A stretch of 46,026 nt of DNA from Gammaproteobacteria bacterium (GCA_024636785.1 JAGXGK010000007.1:1-46026); one strand, 5' to 3'; shown: positions 1 to 9,943, numbered from the stretch's first letter. The notes: generated from the sequence alone by a model not told the origin. Program-made: numbers and translations.

Positions 1-2
1 TC

Positions 3-1364
3 TTATTGAATGAGTATAAACAGCGCCGACTGGCCACGCTGAATGTTCAGCAGGATTTGCTTGCTCTTACCGGCGAGAACCTGCCTGAACTCATCCAGGT
101 TTTTAACCGTTCTTCGATTCACCGAGAGGATGATGTCGCCTTCACGCAGGCTTGAGTGCCAGGCGGGGCTGTTCTGCTCGACTTCGGTGACGACCAGATA
201 AACTTCACCGCCATCGTTGGCCTGTTCGATGGTGGCACCGGCCAGACGCTCGTGCACTTTTTGGCCTGCGACCACCTCTTCTACCTTGTCTTTGATGACG
301 GCGGTCAGGGTCTTGCTGCGCTTGTCGCGGATTATTTCCAGCTGCATTTTTTCACCCACCCGCAACATGCCCACCACATTGCGCATGGCCGATGCGCTTC
401 TCACCGGGCTGCCGTTGATTGCTACCACGACATCACCGGCTTCAAGTCCGGCTTCGGCGGCGGCGGAATTTTCGATGACCTTGGAAATGACCACGCCGGA
501 ATGTATATCAAGACCAAAGGCCTGGATCAGTTCGGGGGTTAAGTCCTGCATGATCACGCCCAGCATGCCCCGGCGTACTTCACCGAATTCAATCAGCTGG
601 TCGACAATCTGGCGCACCATATTGATCGGTATCGCAAAACCGATGCCAACATTGCCCTGGCCACCCGCAGCAATGATCGCGGTATTAATGCCGATCAGTT
701 CGCCGTTGAGATTGACCAGCGCACCGCCCGAATTGCCGGGATTAATCGAGGCATCGGTCTGGATAAAATCTTCGTAACCTTCGATACCCAGACCGGTACG
801 GCCGAGCGCACTGACGATACCCGAAGTTACCGTCTGCCCGAGACCAAACGGGTTGCCGATCGCCACAGCAAAATCACCGACGCGCAGCTGATCGGAATCG
901 GCCATGGGAACATCGGCGAGGCCGTCTTCCTTTACCTTGAGCAGAGCCACGTCGGCTTCGGGATCGGAGCCGACCAGCTTGGCCAGCATCTGTCGGCCAT
1001 CATGCAGAACAATCTGAATTTCATCAGCGCCTTCAACCACATGATGATTGGTGACGATGTAGCCCTTGTCGGCGTTAATGACTACGCCCGAACCCAGGCT
1101 TCTGGTTTCACGGCGCTGCGGCCTGGTGCCGAATTCCTGAAAAAAACGCTTGAAGAAGGGGTCATTGAGCAACGGGTTACTCTGCACACTGGTATGGCCA
1201 CGGGTGGCAATATTAACCACTGCCGGTTGCACGCGTTCGACCATCGGCGCCAGTGTCGGCAGTGGTTCGCCGGCGACACTGACCGGCAATGCCGCCAAAA
1301 TCGGGCTTGAATTAAATACAATGAAGGCGTACAGGATTACCCCTGTCAACTTTAATCTGAACAT
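3..1364 (-). CDS. degQ: Periplasmic serine protease, DegQ/DegP (HtrA) family
   Basis: An HtrA-type protease that degrades or chaperones misfolded envelope proteins in the periplasm. From the chosen start it has 453 residues: a signal peptide ending near residue 25 (ILAALPV), a trypsin-like domain with the catalytic triad visible as His in TNHHVV (~93), Asp in PEADVALL (~123) and Ser in GNSGGALVN (~197), then two PDZ domains (about 245-340 and 370-453). This length matches DegQ rather than the longer DegP. The start at 1364 is preferred over an upstream in-frame ATG because GAGGAG sits just before it and the signal peptide starts there. The gene is complete, with its stop three bases from the window edge. 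It is divergent from an FKBP lipoprotein gene, which makes a small envelope-folding locus. Confidence 0.93.
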   Translation of the reverse strand: MFRLKLTGVILYAFIVFNSSPILAALPVSVAGEPLPTLAPMVERVQPAVVNIATRGHTSVQSNPLLNDPFFKRFFQEFGTRPQRRETRSLGSGVVINADKGYIVTNHHVVEGADEIQIVLHDGRQMLAKLVGSDPEADVALLKVKEDGLADVPMADSDQLRVGDFAVAIGNPFGLGQTVTSGIVSALGRTGLGIEGYEDFIQTDASINPGNSGGALVNLNGELIGINTAIIAAGGQGNVGIGFAIPINMVRQIVDQLIEFGEVRRGMLGVIMQDLTPELIQAFGLDIHSGVVISKVIENSAAAEAGLEAGDVVVAINGSPVRSASAMRNVVGMLRVGEKMQLEIIRDKRSKTLTAVIKDKVEEVVAGQKVHERLAGATIEQANDGGEVYLVVTEVEQNSPAWHSSLREGDIILSVNRRTVKNLDEFRQVLAGKSKQILLNIQRGQSALFILIQ

Positions 1365-1533
1365 ATTATCTCCTCGAATTGCTTTCTCAAAATGACCATA
1401 GCCATTCATAAAGGTTCGATTTTTTTATTCCGTATAATTATTATCTATAAATTTCCAATATGGAAGTGGCTTGATGTTGATTGTGCGAACTGCTAAGTTT
1501 GGCTCCTTATTTTATTTAACAAGGATCAAACTC

Positions 1534-2253
1534 ATGCGTTCCACTCATCTTCTGGCACTGACACTACCCGTAATCTCCCTGCTCGCAATCGCCTGCGAGA
1601 GCACGCCACAGCCTCAGCAGGTTCAACTCGACACTGTGGAAAAAAAGGCCAGCTACAGCATCGGGGTGAATTTCGTCAGCCGCTTGAATGAGGAGGGCGC
1701 GAATCTGGATATTGATGCTCTGGTCTATGGCATGAAAGATGCGGAAGCGGGTAAAACCCCTGCCTTATCCGATGAGGAGATGGCTCAGGCGGTCAAGGAG
1801 CTTCAGGCGAAACTTCAAAGCAACAAGCTGGCAAAACTTCAGGCCATGGCCACAGCCAATCTTGAAAAAGGTAAAGCCTTTCTGGCGGCCAATGCCGAAA
1901 AAGAGGGTGTTATCACCACCGACAGTGGCCTACAGTATAAAATTCTTAAAGAGGGCAGCGGTGCTTCACCGACAGCAGATGACACGGTAGTGACACATTA
2001 TGAAGGCCGTCTCATCGATGATACGGTTTTTGATAGCTCTTATGAACGCGATCAGCCCGCCACTTTTCCGGTTAGCGGCGTTATCAAGGGCTGGACAGAA
2101 GCGCTACAGCTAATGAAAGTAGGTGCCAAATGGCAACTGTATGTTCCGGCCGAACTGGCTTACGGCGAATCCCAGCGCGGCCCGCACATCGAACCCAATT
2201 CCACCCTGATCTTCGATATTGAATTGCTGGATATCAATCCTGAGGAAGAATAA
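1534..2253 (+). CDS. FKBP-type peptidyl-prolyl isomerase, probable lipoprotein (FkpA/Mip-like)
   Basis: A prolyl cis-trans isomerase assisting protein folding in the envelope. The 239-residue product has a hydrophobic N-terminus ending LLAIAC, a plausible though imperfect lipobox, so it is probably lipid-anchored. It is followed by the helical FKBP_N dimerisation region (about 35-120) and an FKBP domain (about 125-235, with VVTHYEGRL, GWTEAL and PAELAYG segments). The architecture matches FkpA/Mip. The start at 1534 has AAGGA nine bases upstream; a longer reading from 1471 would bury the signal sequence. It is divergent from the DegQ-type protease, and the two may share stress-responsive control, although no regulator site was identified. 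Confidence 0.9.
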   Translation: MRSTHLLALTLPVISLLAIACESTPQPQQVQLDTVEKKASYSIGVNFVSRLNEEGANLDIDALVYGMKDAEAGKTPALSDEEMAQAVKELQAKLQSNKLAKLQAMATANLEKGKAFLAANAEKEGVITTDSGLQYKILKEGSGASPTADDTVVTHYEGRLIDDTVFDSSYERDQPATFPVSGVIKGWTEALQLMKVGAKWQLYVPAELAYGESQRGPHIEPNSTLIFDIELLDINPEEE

Positions 2254-2615
2254 AACATAGTTGGCAGTTGGCAGTAATTTTAGACCACAGATGAATTCTT
2301 TAACTGCCAACTATATGATTAAACCATCCTCACCCCAGCCCTCTCCTTGAAGGAGAGGGGGGATGCTGTCGATTGACGGCTTTCTGTATTGTTAGTTTGC
2401 TACCGTTAACTAATTTTTAATGCCGTGTATGTGTCTTTTACCATCATTCCCACGCTGGAGCGTGAGAACGATACAAAGTTTTTTCGCGTCCCTGGCGTTC
2501 TTCGCGGATTAATAATCTTTTAGTTTTTGACTTTATCCGCGTTCATCTGCGTTTATCTGTGGACCCAATGCCTTGCACTTTTCTGCGGCGAATAGGGCTT
2601 CCCCCAAAATAATCC
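2254..2615. repeat. Intergenic mosaic of short interspersed repeats (copy A)
   Basis: No gene is seen here. The stretch is a string of small repeat modules. Two AGTTGGC units (2259-2275) are mirrored by AACTGCCAACTA (2302-2313). A CCCTCTCC/GGAGAGGG hairpin lies near 2339-2361. A TTCCCACGCTGGAGCGTGAGAACG hairpin-type module lies at about 2447-2470. GCGTTCTTCGCGGATTAAT follows near 2494-2512, and a TTCATCTGCG/TTTATCTGTGGACC module near 2542-2567. Nearly the same set, in the same order, recurs at 7638-8082. The hairpins could end transcription from the FKBP gene. Confidence 0.8.
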
Positions 2616-3440
2616 TCATTCTAAACAAAACTGCTCCAGCTCGTGTTTCAGCGCCGCCTCGGCGTCGGCACAGGCCTGACTGGCATGCTCAATCAATTCC
2701 ATCTCAATCGTTCCTGTGGTTTCACACCGGTTTTCAATTTTTCGGCATAAATTCATCAGCCTCATTGCACCCACAGTGCCGCTTGTAGATTTAAGTGTAT
2801 GCGCGCTGTCAGCCACAGTGGTGACATCCCCCTGCTCTGCGGCTTGCAATATCTCACTGCATAATTGTGGAATCTGCGCCAGGCACAGTCGCATTACTCT
2901 TTTAGTTAACTCCGGATTGGGCGTGCCCCGCCAGTTACACAACAGATCCAGTTGCGCCTGATCGAGCACATGTCTCTGCGCTTCGCTGTCCGCCTCGGGG
3001 CAGGTACGCTCCCTTGCTTCGTTCTCAGTATGGTTTTCGGCCTCACCGCCTTTATTATCAATCCATTTATGAATGATCCGTCTTAAATTTTCATAGTCAA
3101 AAGGCTTGCTCAGAATATCATTCATGCCCGCTTCCAGACACGGCCTATGCTCACCGGCGGTAAGAGCAATAATGGGGATAGCCTGACGCCGGGTTCCCCG
3201 TTCTGTTTCCCGCCATTCCCGCGTCGCCACATAACCATTCATTACCGGCATCTTGCAATCCATCAGTACCAGCCGATAATTCCCCCGATGTAGCGCCTGT
3301 AATGCCTGTTCACCATCATCGGCGATATCGACGTCATAGCCCATAAGTCTCAGCATTTCAGCGATCAGCTCCCGATTGACCTCGTTATCTTCCGCTATCA
3401 GGATCTTTTTTCTGTTATCACTGCCTATATTTTGCTTCAT
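2616..3440 (-). CDS. Response regulator with C-terminal histidine phosphotransfer (HPt) domain
   Basis: A phosphorelay intermediate of 274 residues. Residues 12-128 form a receiver domain (ILIAEDNE acidic pocket, phospho-acceptor Asp61 in LMDCKMPVMNG, conserved Thr/Ser in ALTAG, Lys in LSKPFD). Residues 160-265 form an HPt domain with the phospho-His in SAHTLKSTSG (His214). It has no DNA-binding or catalytic output, so it must pass phosphate on. It is divergent from a large hybrid histidine kinase 84 bp away, so this protein probably relays phosphate from that kinase, possibly to the OmpR-type regulator beyond it. The start is supported by AAGGAAATGAG. It resembles the detached C-terminal half of a BarA/EvgS-like hybrid kinase. 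Confidence 0.9.
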   Translation of the reverse strand: MKQNIGSDNRKKILIAEDNEVNRELIAEMLRLMGYDVDIADDGEQALQALHRGNYRLVLMDCKMPVMNGYVATREWRETERGTRRQAIPIIALTAGEHRPCLEAGMNDILSKPFDYENLRRIIHKWIDNKGGEAENHTENEARERTCPEADSEAQRHVLDQAQLDLLCNWRGTPNPELTKRVMRLCLAQIPQLCSEILQAAEQGDVTTVADSAHTLKSTSGTVGAMRLMNLCRKIENRCETTGTIEMELIEHASQACADAEAALKHELEQFCLE

Positions 3441-3524
3441 CTCATTTCCTTAATAGCGGTGAATAAACCCTAAATATTCTACTTATGTATAATCATCAGT
3501 ATAAATCAACAATGAGCTGCTGTT

Positions 3525-6500
3525 ATGCAATATCAGGATAATTCATCATCTAAATCACGTATTTTAATTGTGGATAATGATCCGGTCATAAGGCTCCTGA
3601 TGAGAGAGTCGCTGGCCCAGGATAGTTACATAATTGAAGAAGCGGCAGGCGGCCACGAAGCACTAAAAGCCATAGCACAACAACCCCCCGACGTTGTCCT
3701 GCTGGATGTCAAAATGCCTGATATGAATGGCTATGAAGTCTGTACGGAAATTCGTAAAAACCATGATGATAGTGTTGTTGCCATTATCATGGTAACCGGG
3801 CTTGATAATCCCGATTCGATTGCCAAAGCTTTCCAGCTTGGTGCCACCGACTTTATTATTAAACCCATTAACTGGACTGTATTTCCTTATCGGATTCAAT
3901 ATGTGCTCAAGGCCAGAACCGCATTTAACATCCTCAAGAAAAGTCAGAAGCATCTGGAGCATATGGAGCGTATCTCCAGTCTGATTACCCGGAATTCTAA
4001 TCGGGATTACATTTTAAAAAATGCCCTGGAGATCATGCTCGATATTTTCAATGCGGATAGAGCATGCATTATTGCCTTTTCCGAGATCAGCTCCTCTAGA
4101 ACACATGTTCTCTACGAGGCACTGCTTAGCAGCACCCCTTCTCTACATGGTTATGAATCTCAGTTATGGCTGGAAATAAAACATAAACTGGATGTTATTG
4201 CTGACCACTCACCCGCTGTATTTGTCAACGACAGCGGTAATTTTGATCAGATCGAAAAGCATCCGTTATCTGTCTATGCTGAGATGCTTGTGCCGCTATA
4301 CCGGGGGCGACAGCAATCCTATTTTCTCTGCCTGCATCAGTGTGCCATTGCCCCGGTATGGAGCGATGATGATCGTGATACTTTCAGTAGCATTACCGAG
4401 CGATTAACTGCCGTATTATCTCAGCATTTGTTCACCATAAATCTCAACCAGAGTGAAGACCTGCTGCGCCAGGCTCAACATATCGGCCGTCTGGGAAACT
4501 GGACGCTGAACATAGCAACCGACCACATGAACTGGTCGAATGAGGTGTATAAAATTTTTGAAATGGATGTAGTCAACTTCATTCCTACTTTTACATATTT
4601 CTACAATGTAGCCTACAAGGATGACCAGGAACTACTCAAGTCCTATCAGCACTCAATTCTCCATTCAGGCGGAACGCACAGCGTCGAGTTTTGCTTCACC
4701 GCACCGGACGGAGGCGTTCGCTATGTTTATCTAAAAAGCACCAGTATTGTTAATACCCGGGATGAAGTAGTCGAAGTTGCCGGTACTATCAAGGACATTA
4801 CAAAACAGAAAAAAATGGCTCTGGCCTTGCTGGAAAGCGAAGCCCGCTTCCAGCGCATTGCTGAAAACGCACCCGGCGTTATTTTCAGAATTTCCTTATC
4901 CGATGAAAAATTTGAATATGTCAGTCGTGCCGCCAACGATCTTTTCGATTATAGTCCCGAAGAATTCGAGGATGTAAACTGGCTGTTGGAAAAGGTCATC
5001 AACTCCGAAAACAAGTCGGATTTCAATTCCCACTGGACGGCTGTGAAGCAGGGCAGAAGCACCGCCGGTTTTGAATACTCCATCAAAAAGAAATCAGGCG
5101 AGACGCGCTGGCTTCACCAGAACAATGTACTCATCAAGGATGATAACGGCATGGCTATCGCAATTGAAGGTATTATCACTGATATTACTTCACAGAAAAA
5201 AATGCACGAACAGCTGCTGGACTCTGAAAGTGATATGCGTGGCATTCTCAGCAACCTACAGGACACTTTCTTTCGCATCAACAAATTTGGTTGCGTCACC
5301 ATGAGTTCTGATTCTGTCACTGAACTGCTAAAGCTGTCGCCATCTGAGCTTCAAGGCGAAAAATTCAGCGACCTTTTTTATAATTTTGATGAGTATGCTG
5401 TATTTATCAACGCACTGGCAGAAAACGACGGCCATCTGGTTAACTATCATACCCGCATGAAACGGCAGGATAATGAAATACGCTGGGTCGCTCTGTCGAT
5501 GCAGACCTCTGAAAGCTCATCAAACTTTATTGAAGGTACCGCTCGTGATATTACCGATGTTATAAATCGCCAGGAACAGGATGTACGTGATCAAAAGATG
5601 GAAGCGATCGGTAAGCTTACCAGCGGCGTAGCCCATGACTTCGGCAATTTAATGACCATCGCCAAGGGCAATCTTGAACTGTTTGAAGATCTATATGTCG
5701 ATCATTATGACAATATGAGTGATGCGAGAGAGTTGCTCGAAGACACCCGCTCAGCCATCGCCGACAGCATCAGCCTGACCCGGCAATTACTGGCTTTCTC
5801 CAGAAGAAAAGACGTTACCCCTCAAGCCGTTAATGTCGGTGAAACCATAAATGCCTTCGCGCATCTAATTCAAAGCACGCTGGGCGATAGTATAAAATTG
5901 AGCATCGATATCCAGACTGATTCACTTTACATCAAAGTCGACCCTGCTCAATTCGAAAGCGCCCTGCTTAACCTCATGATCAATGCCCGCGATGCCATGC
6001 CCAATGGAGGCGAAGCCTCCATCACGGCGACAGCAACCAGAACACCAGATAATGACGATGAATTCGTTATCATCACTTTAAAAGACAGCGGTACCGGCAT
6101 GGACAGTGAGGTGCTTAAACACGCCATTGAACCTTTCTACACCACCAAGAAAAATGAAGGCACTGGACTGGGCCTAAGCATGGTATATGGGTTTATGCAG
6201 CAATCCAACGGTGAGCTCAATATCCTTAGTTCGCCCGGCCTCGGCACCAGCATCAGCATGAAATTTCCTGCTCAGCCCGCGCAGGCGCTACAAAAAAATG
6301 AGCTCCCTGAACACGAGGACACAGCCTTTAATTCCGAGACTATTCTTGTTGTTGAAGATCGGGATGCAGTTAGACGCTTCGTCCTGCGCTCGCTCAGCCA
6401 GCTCAATCTGAAGATTATTGACACGGATAATGTTGTGCAGGCGCAGGAGATCTTAAACCATAACCCCAACATCAGCCTGTTATTCAGTGACATCGTCATG

Positions 6501-6692
6501 CCGGGTAACATGGACGGATGTGAACTGGCCACGTGGGCACATGAGCGTTTTCCTGAACTGAAGATACTGCTCACCACCGCCGCAGAAATGGAAGCGCAGA
6601 GACAAAGTTGTTGCAGGCCGCAAACCTTTCCGATACTGCAAAAGCCCTACAGTCAGCATGACCTCATTAAGAAACTGCAAGATCTTCTTTAA
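3525..6692 (+). CDS. Hybrid sensor histidine kinase (REC-GAF-like-PAS x3-HisKA-HATPase-REC)
   Basis: A 1055-residue soluble multi-domain kinase with no membrane segment. In order: receiver (12-128, Asp61 in LLDVKMPDMNG), GAF-like region (150-305), three PAS/PAC units (about 315-428, 435-560, 565-685, with PAC endings such as GTIKDITKQKK and GIITDITSQKK), HisKA with phospho-His704 in GVAHDFGN, HATPase (about 800-915, N box NLMINARDAMP, G2 box GTGLGLSMVYG), and a C-terminal receiver (938-1055, Asp989 in LFSDIVMPG). An N-terminal receiver means its sensing is itself phosphorylation-gated. It lies beside a REC-HPt protein and an OmpR-type regulator, suggesting one multi-step phosphorelay. The signal sensed is unknown. 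Confidence 0.92.
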   Translation: MQYQDNSSSKSRILIVDNDPVIRLLMRESLAQDSYIIEEAAGGHEALKAIAQQPPDVVLLDVKMPDMNGYEVCTEIRKNHDDSVVAIIMVTGLDNPDSIAKAFQLGATDFIIKPINWTVFPYRIQYVLKARTAFNILKKSQKHLEHMERISSLITRNSNRDYILKNALEIMLDIFNADRACIIAFSEISSSRTHVLYEALLSSTPSLHGYESQLWLEIKHKLDVIADHSPAVFVNDSGNFDQIEKHPLSVYAEMLVPLYRGRQQSYFLCLHQCAIAPVWSDDDRDTFSSITERLTAVLSQHLFTINLNQSEDLLRQAQHIGRLGNWTLNIATDHMNWSNEVYKIFEMDVVNFIPTFTYFYNVAYKDDQELLKSYQHSILHSGGTHSVEFCFTAPDGGVRYVYLKSTSIVNTRDEVVEVAGTIKDITKQKKMALALLESEARFQRIAENAPGVIFRISLSDEKFEYVSRAANDLFDYSPEEFEDVNWLLEKVINSENKSDFNSHWTAVKQGRSTAGFEYSIKKKSGETRWLHQNNVLIKDDNGMAIAIEGIITDITSQKKMHEQLLDSESDMRGILSNLQDTFFRINKFGCVTMSSDSVTELLKLSPSELQGEKFSDLFYNFDEYAVFINALAENDGHLVNYHTRMKRQDNEIRWVALSMQTSESSSNFIEGTARDITDVINRQEQDVRDQKMEAIGKLTSGVAHDFGNLMTIAKGNLELFEDLYVDHYDNMSDARELLEDTRSAIADSISLTRQLLAFSRRKDVTPQAVNVGETINAFAHLIQSTLGDSIKLSIDIQTDSLYIKVDPAQFESALLNLMINARDAMPNGGEASITATATRTPDNDDEFVIITLKDSGTGMDSEVLKHAIEPFYTTKKNEGTGLGLSMVYGFMQQSNGELNILSSPGLGTSISMKFPAQPAQALQKNELPEHEDTAFNSETILVVEDRDAVRRFVLRSLSQLNLKIIDTDNVVQAQEILNHNPNISLLFSDIVMPGNMDGCELATWAHERFPELKILLTTAAEMEAQRQSCCRPQTFPILQKPYSQHDLIKKLQDLL

Positions 6693-6896
6693 TGTTTCTA
6701 AAAATACTGAAGAGCACCCTTAGCTATAACACGGTTGTCCGCAGGCTATTTCCACTCTTTTTTAATCCTTTTTCGTAGATGCTTCACATGCCATAATACA
6801 TCAGTTCCAGTATTGCCATTCCATACCGGAAAAATAAGCTTGCAGAAAATGGAAACCTCGATTCAATTAATTATTTAATAAAGTAATAATAAAATT

Positions 6897-7637
6897 ATGG
6901 ATGCTCCTGAGCCTAAAATTCTTATTGTGGAAGATGATCGTCGATTAAGTCGGCTCATCAATCGTTATCTGGAACGGGCCCACTTTATTTCCCACACTGC
7001 CCATAATGGTGACGAATTACATCAACTTCTTAAAGCGGATAACTACAGTCTGATCTTGCTCGATATCATGCTACCACGTAAAAGCGGCCTGGAACTGGCA
7101 AAGGAGATTCGTCAGGTTTCGGATATTCCAATTATTTTCCTCACTGCCAGAGCTGACATCAGTGACAAGGTCAGTGGTCTGGATATAGGCGCCGATGACT
7201 ACATCACCAAACCTTTTGAAGAGCAGGAGTTAATCGCTCGTATTCATTCCGTGTTGCGCCGGGTCAGAAAAAACAAGCCGGCTGCTTTTACTGTTCATAA
7301 ACACAAGATCTGTTTTGCGGACTGGGTGCTTAACACCATCGATCAGACCCTCACTTCGCCGGACGGCCAGCCTATTTACATTACCGGCAATGAATACCAG
7401 GTATTGGAAGCACTGACCCACCGACGCAATGCAGTGCTTAGCCGCGATGACATTCTTGCGCTGATGTCCGGTCGTGAATGGTCTCCGCTGGATCGCTCAG
7501 CTGATATGGCTATTTCAAAAATAAGAAAAAAAATTGAAAAAGATCCCAAAAATCCCGAGATTATTAAGACCATCAGAAACAAGGGTTACCAGCTTACCGC
7601 GGACATCGATTTTTATAAAACCCCGGCTAAGTCCTGA
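6897..7637 (+). CDS. OmpR/PhoB-family response regulator
   Basis: A DNA-binding response regulator of 246 residues. The receiver domain (7-122) shows EDD, phospho-acceptor Asp56 in ILLDIMLPRKSG, Thr in FLTAR and Lys in YITKPFE. The winged-helix effector (about 135-236) shows the typical EYQVLEALTHR and a DRSADMAISKIRKKI recognition segment. It follows the hybrid kinase on the same strand after a 204-bp gap, so it may have its own promoter yet act in the same pathway. There is no obvious Shine-Dalgarno before the ATG (only A/T-rich sequence), which suggests weak or leaderless-like translation. No classical membrane kinase partner lies next to it. Confidence 0.92.
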   Translation: MDAPEPKILIVEDDRRLSRLINRYLERAHFISHTAHNGDELHQLLKADNYSLILLDIMLPRKSGLELAKEIRQVSDIPIIFLTARADISDKVSGLDIGADDYITKPFEEQELIARIHSVLRRVRKNKPAAFTVHKHKICFADWVLNTIDQTLTSPDGQPIYITGNEYQVLEALTHRRNAVLSRDDILALMSGREWSPLDRSADMAISKIRKKIEKDPKNPEIIKTIRNKGYQLTADIDFYKTPAKS

Positions 7638-8082
7638 CATTTAAAAGATAGTTGGCAGTTGGCAGTTGGCAGTTGGCAGTGATTTTAGTCCGCAGATGAA
7701 TATTGATAAATAAAAAATAAAGATTAGTCCGCGAAGAACGCCAAAGACGCGAAAAAGTCAAAAGCAGAATAATAAATTATTGTATTGTTCTCACGCTGGA
7801 GCATGGGAACGATGGTAAATATTTTGTGCTTAGTTTTACTGCTTAAACCACCCTCACCCCAGCCCTCTCCCTGATGGAGAGGGGGCTGATTTCGGTCGAT
7901 GATTTGCTGTAATTTTAGATGGCTTCTACTGACTAATTTTTCGCGGTCTTTTGTAAACCAGATACGCCTGTCTTCTCTGCGTCCTCTGCGTCTCTACGGT
8001 GAAATTTTTTTAGTTTTTTTCACGTTCTTAGCGTTCTTCGCGGACTATTATTTTAACTGCCAACTTTTTTATCCACTAACCC
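7638..8082. repeat. Intergenic mosaic of short interspersed repeats (copy B)
   Basis: No gene is seen here. Four tandem AGTTGGC units (7650-7680) open the stretch, and the inverse AACTGCCAACTT (8055-8066) closes it. Between them lie GCGAAGAACGCCAAAGACGC (about 7732-7751), TTCTCACGCTGGAGCATGGGAACG (7788-7811), a CCCTCTCC/GGAGAGGG hairpin (about 7864-7885), a CTCTGCGTCCTCTGCGTC module (about 7975-7992), and GTTCTTAGCGTTCTTCGCGG (8025-8044). The module order parallels that at 2254-2615. The block sits between convergent genes, where the hairpins could act as bidirectional terminators. Confidence 0.8.
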
Positions 8083-9639
8083 TCAGGATGACACCTTGAA
8101 AAAGTTCATGAGATTGCTCAGATGGTCGGCCTGATCTCTTAGCCTGGTGGAGAATTCAGCGGCATCTGTAGCGGCACCATTATTGCCTTCGGTCAGGTCA
8201 TTCATATCACTTATGGATCGGTTGATTTCAACCACATTAAGGGATTGTTCCCGGCTGGCCTGTGCGATTTTTTCCACCACATCGGAAACCTGTCTGACTG
8301 CGCCCACAATTTCACCCAGGGCTTCTCCGGAAGCATCCACCTGCTGGCTGAAGGCCTCGACTCTGATTGCACTTTCTTCAATCAACTGTTTAATTTCTTT
8401 GGCGGAAGCCGCTGAACGTTGCGCCAGATTGCGCACCTCATTGGCCACTACTGCAAAACCCCTGCCGCCGTCACCTGCACGGGCTGCTTCCACCGAAGCG
8501 TTCAATGCCAGCAGGTTGGTTTGAAATGCGATACTGTCAATCACGGCGGTAATTTCTGATATTTTCCTGCTGCTGGCATCCACCTGGCCCATGCTGCCGA
8601 TGGTATTAGTAATCGCCAGTGCACCTTCCCGCGCCACTTCGGTTGCATTATTTGCCAGCTCGCTGGCTTGCTCTGCATTTTCAGCATTGTCCTGCACTGA
8701 ACGGGTAATTTGGATCATGCTACCGGCGGTTTCATGCAGTGTTACCGTCTGTCTGGCGATTAATTCAGACAAATTCATGTTATCCGTTGAGATCTCGTAG
8801 GCGATGTCTCTGATCTGATCGGAAGTATTATTGACACCACCCACAATGACTTGAAGATGCAGATGCAGATCGCCCAGTGCGCCCATCAATTTACCCATTT
8901 CATCCTTGCCATCTGCTAGCGCCGGCTGACCGGTCAGTTCGCCTTTGGCCAGTTTTTCAATGATGGCCTGGCTTTCACGCATATGGGCGGTGAGCATTCG
9001 CAATATTATGAACGCGGCGGTAATGATCGACAGCCCTATAAGCATAAATACAATGAGCTCGCCTTTCATAAGCCGGGACAGCGCGCCCGACACAGCATCC
9101 AGTTCGGCTGACATAATGCTGTAGTGATATTCGGCGAGCGGCTTTATCGCAGCGCTAAGGATTTCCGCCTGCCGGTTAAAGGACGGCATAATTTTATTAC
9201 CCGCTGCGGTTCCCTCTTTAGCATAGGCACTTGCCATGTTTATGCCCAGACGATAATACTCATCTGCCTGCTGCTGGAGGCGCACCACCGCTTGCAGTTT
9301 TTCTTTGTCGTTATTTTTTCTGTACTGATCTTCAAAAATGGACAGGCCCGAGAGCAGTGACTTATAACTCTCCTCGACCTGAGCAGAAATATTGCCTGGA
9401 TTATTACTGTCACGTGTTGCTGAAACTTGAGTCAGTTTCTGCTGAATACGAATGACATCATTGTCCATCTTCTGGGCAGCACGAGCGAGAATAATGCCGT
9501 TCACTTTAGCCAGAGAGGTGAGTGAATGCACTTCATTACTCAGATAATAGGTCCAGAGAGCAGTAACAATGACCAATATCAGAGACACTGACGATGAGAT
9601 GATGATTTTCGTCGCAATGCTGTAATCACGTACTTTCAT
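8083..9639 (-). CDS. Methyl-accepting chemotaxis protein
   Basis: A transmembrane chemoreceptor of 518 residues. TM1 lies at about 11-31, a helical periplasmic ligand-binding region (~35-185, four-helix-bundle-like, no recognised PAS/Cache motif) follows, then TM2 (about 193-215), a HAMP linker (to ~265) and a cytoplasmic signalling domain. The conserved hairpin tip is visible as [20 protein letters not shown] followed by [19 protein letters not shown]. It would control CheA/CheW, but no che gene is in the window, so it is an orphan receptor. No C-terminal CheR-binding pentapeptide is seen. The start has a GAGG Shine-Dalgarno. It is convergent with the OmpR-type regulator across the repeat mosaic. 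Confidence 0.94.
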   Translation of the reverse strand: MKVRDYSIATKIIISSSVSLILVIVTALWTYYLSNEVHSLTSLAKVNGIILARAAQKMDNDVIRIQQKLTQVSATRDSNNPGNISAQVEESYKSLLSGLSIFEDQYRKNNDKEKLQAVVRLQQQADEYYRLGINMASAYAKEGTAAGNKIMPSFNRQAEILSAAIKPLAEYHYSIMSAELDAVSGALSRLMKGELIVFMLIGLSIITAAFIILRMLTAHMRESQAIIEKLAKGELTGQPALADGKDEMGKLMGALGDLHLHLQVIVGGVNNTSDQIRDIAYEISTDNMNLSELIARQTVTLHETAGSMIQITRSVQDNAENAEQASELANNATEVAREGALAITNTIGSMGQVDASSRKISEITAVIDSIAFQTNLLALNASVEAARAGDGGRGFAVVANEVRNLAQRSAASAKEIKQLIEESAIRVEAFSQQVDASGEALGEIVGAVRQVSDVVEKIAQASREQSLNVVEINRSISDMNDLTEGNNGAATDAAEFSTRLRDQADHLSNLMNFFKVSS

Positions 9640-9780
9640 TTACTGAACCTCTTAATTGTTTCCCTGTTTATTCATTCAAACTGACTGATGACGCGCCTGT
9701 AATCAGACATACTTACTACTCACCTTTAAGATTAGCCGGATTTTAAATTTATGCCAGTCGGTGATATGTTTAATTCTTCC

Positions 9781-9943
9781 AGGAGCCCGTCGGATTTAGG
9801 ATGAATTGGCTACGAAAGTGGGAGAGCGGCTCAAATCTTCCCGATTTTTCGTTGCGTAGAATAACTATGCGCCTCAAAATCGGAAATAGTGTGCTCACTC
9901 TCCAACTCCCTCGCTTCAATCCCCCTAAACCCGACAGACTCCT
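9781..9943 (+). mobile_element. MITE-like 163-bp element, copy 1
   Basis: A 163-bp unit with imperfect terminal inverted repeats (left AGGAGCCCGTCGGATTTAGG; right end reads back as AGGAGTCTGTCGGGTTTAGG). The same 163-bp unit lies at 37379-37541 in reverse orientation with about 12 substitutions and no indel. An open frame starting ATGAATTGGCT runs through both copies. No transposase is present in the window. Size and inverted ends suggest a non-autonomous element moved in trans; no clear target-site duplication is visible. It lies between the chemoreceptor promoter region and the end of the DUF3565 gene. The rest of 9640-9780 shows nothing I can assign beyond the probable chemoreceptor promoter. 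Confidence 0.75.

Noticed and set aside
2339-2361. CRISPR-like repeat suspicion from hairpin modules
   Set aside because: Modules are not regularly spaced and have no spacers; they are dispersed intergenic repeats.
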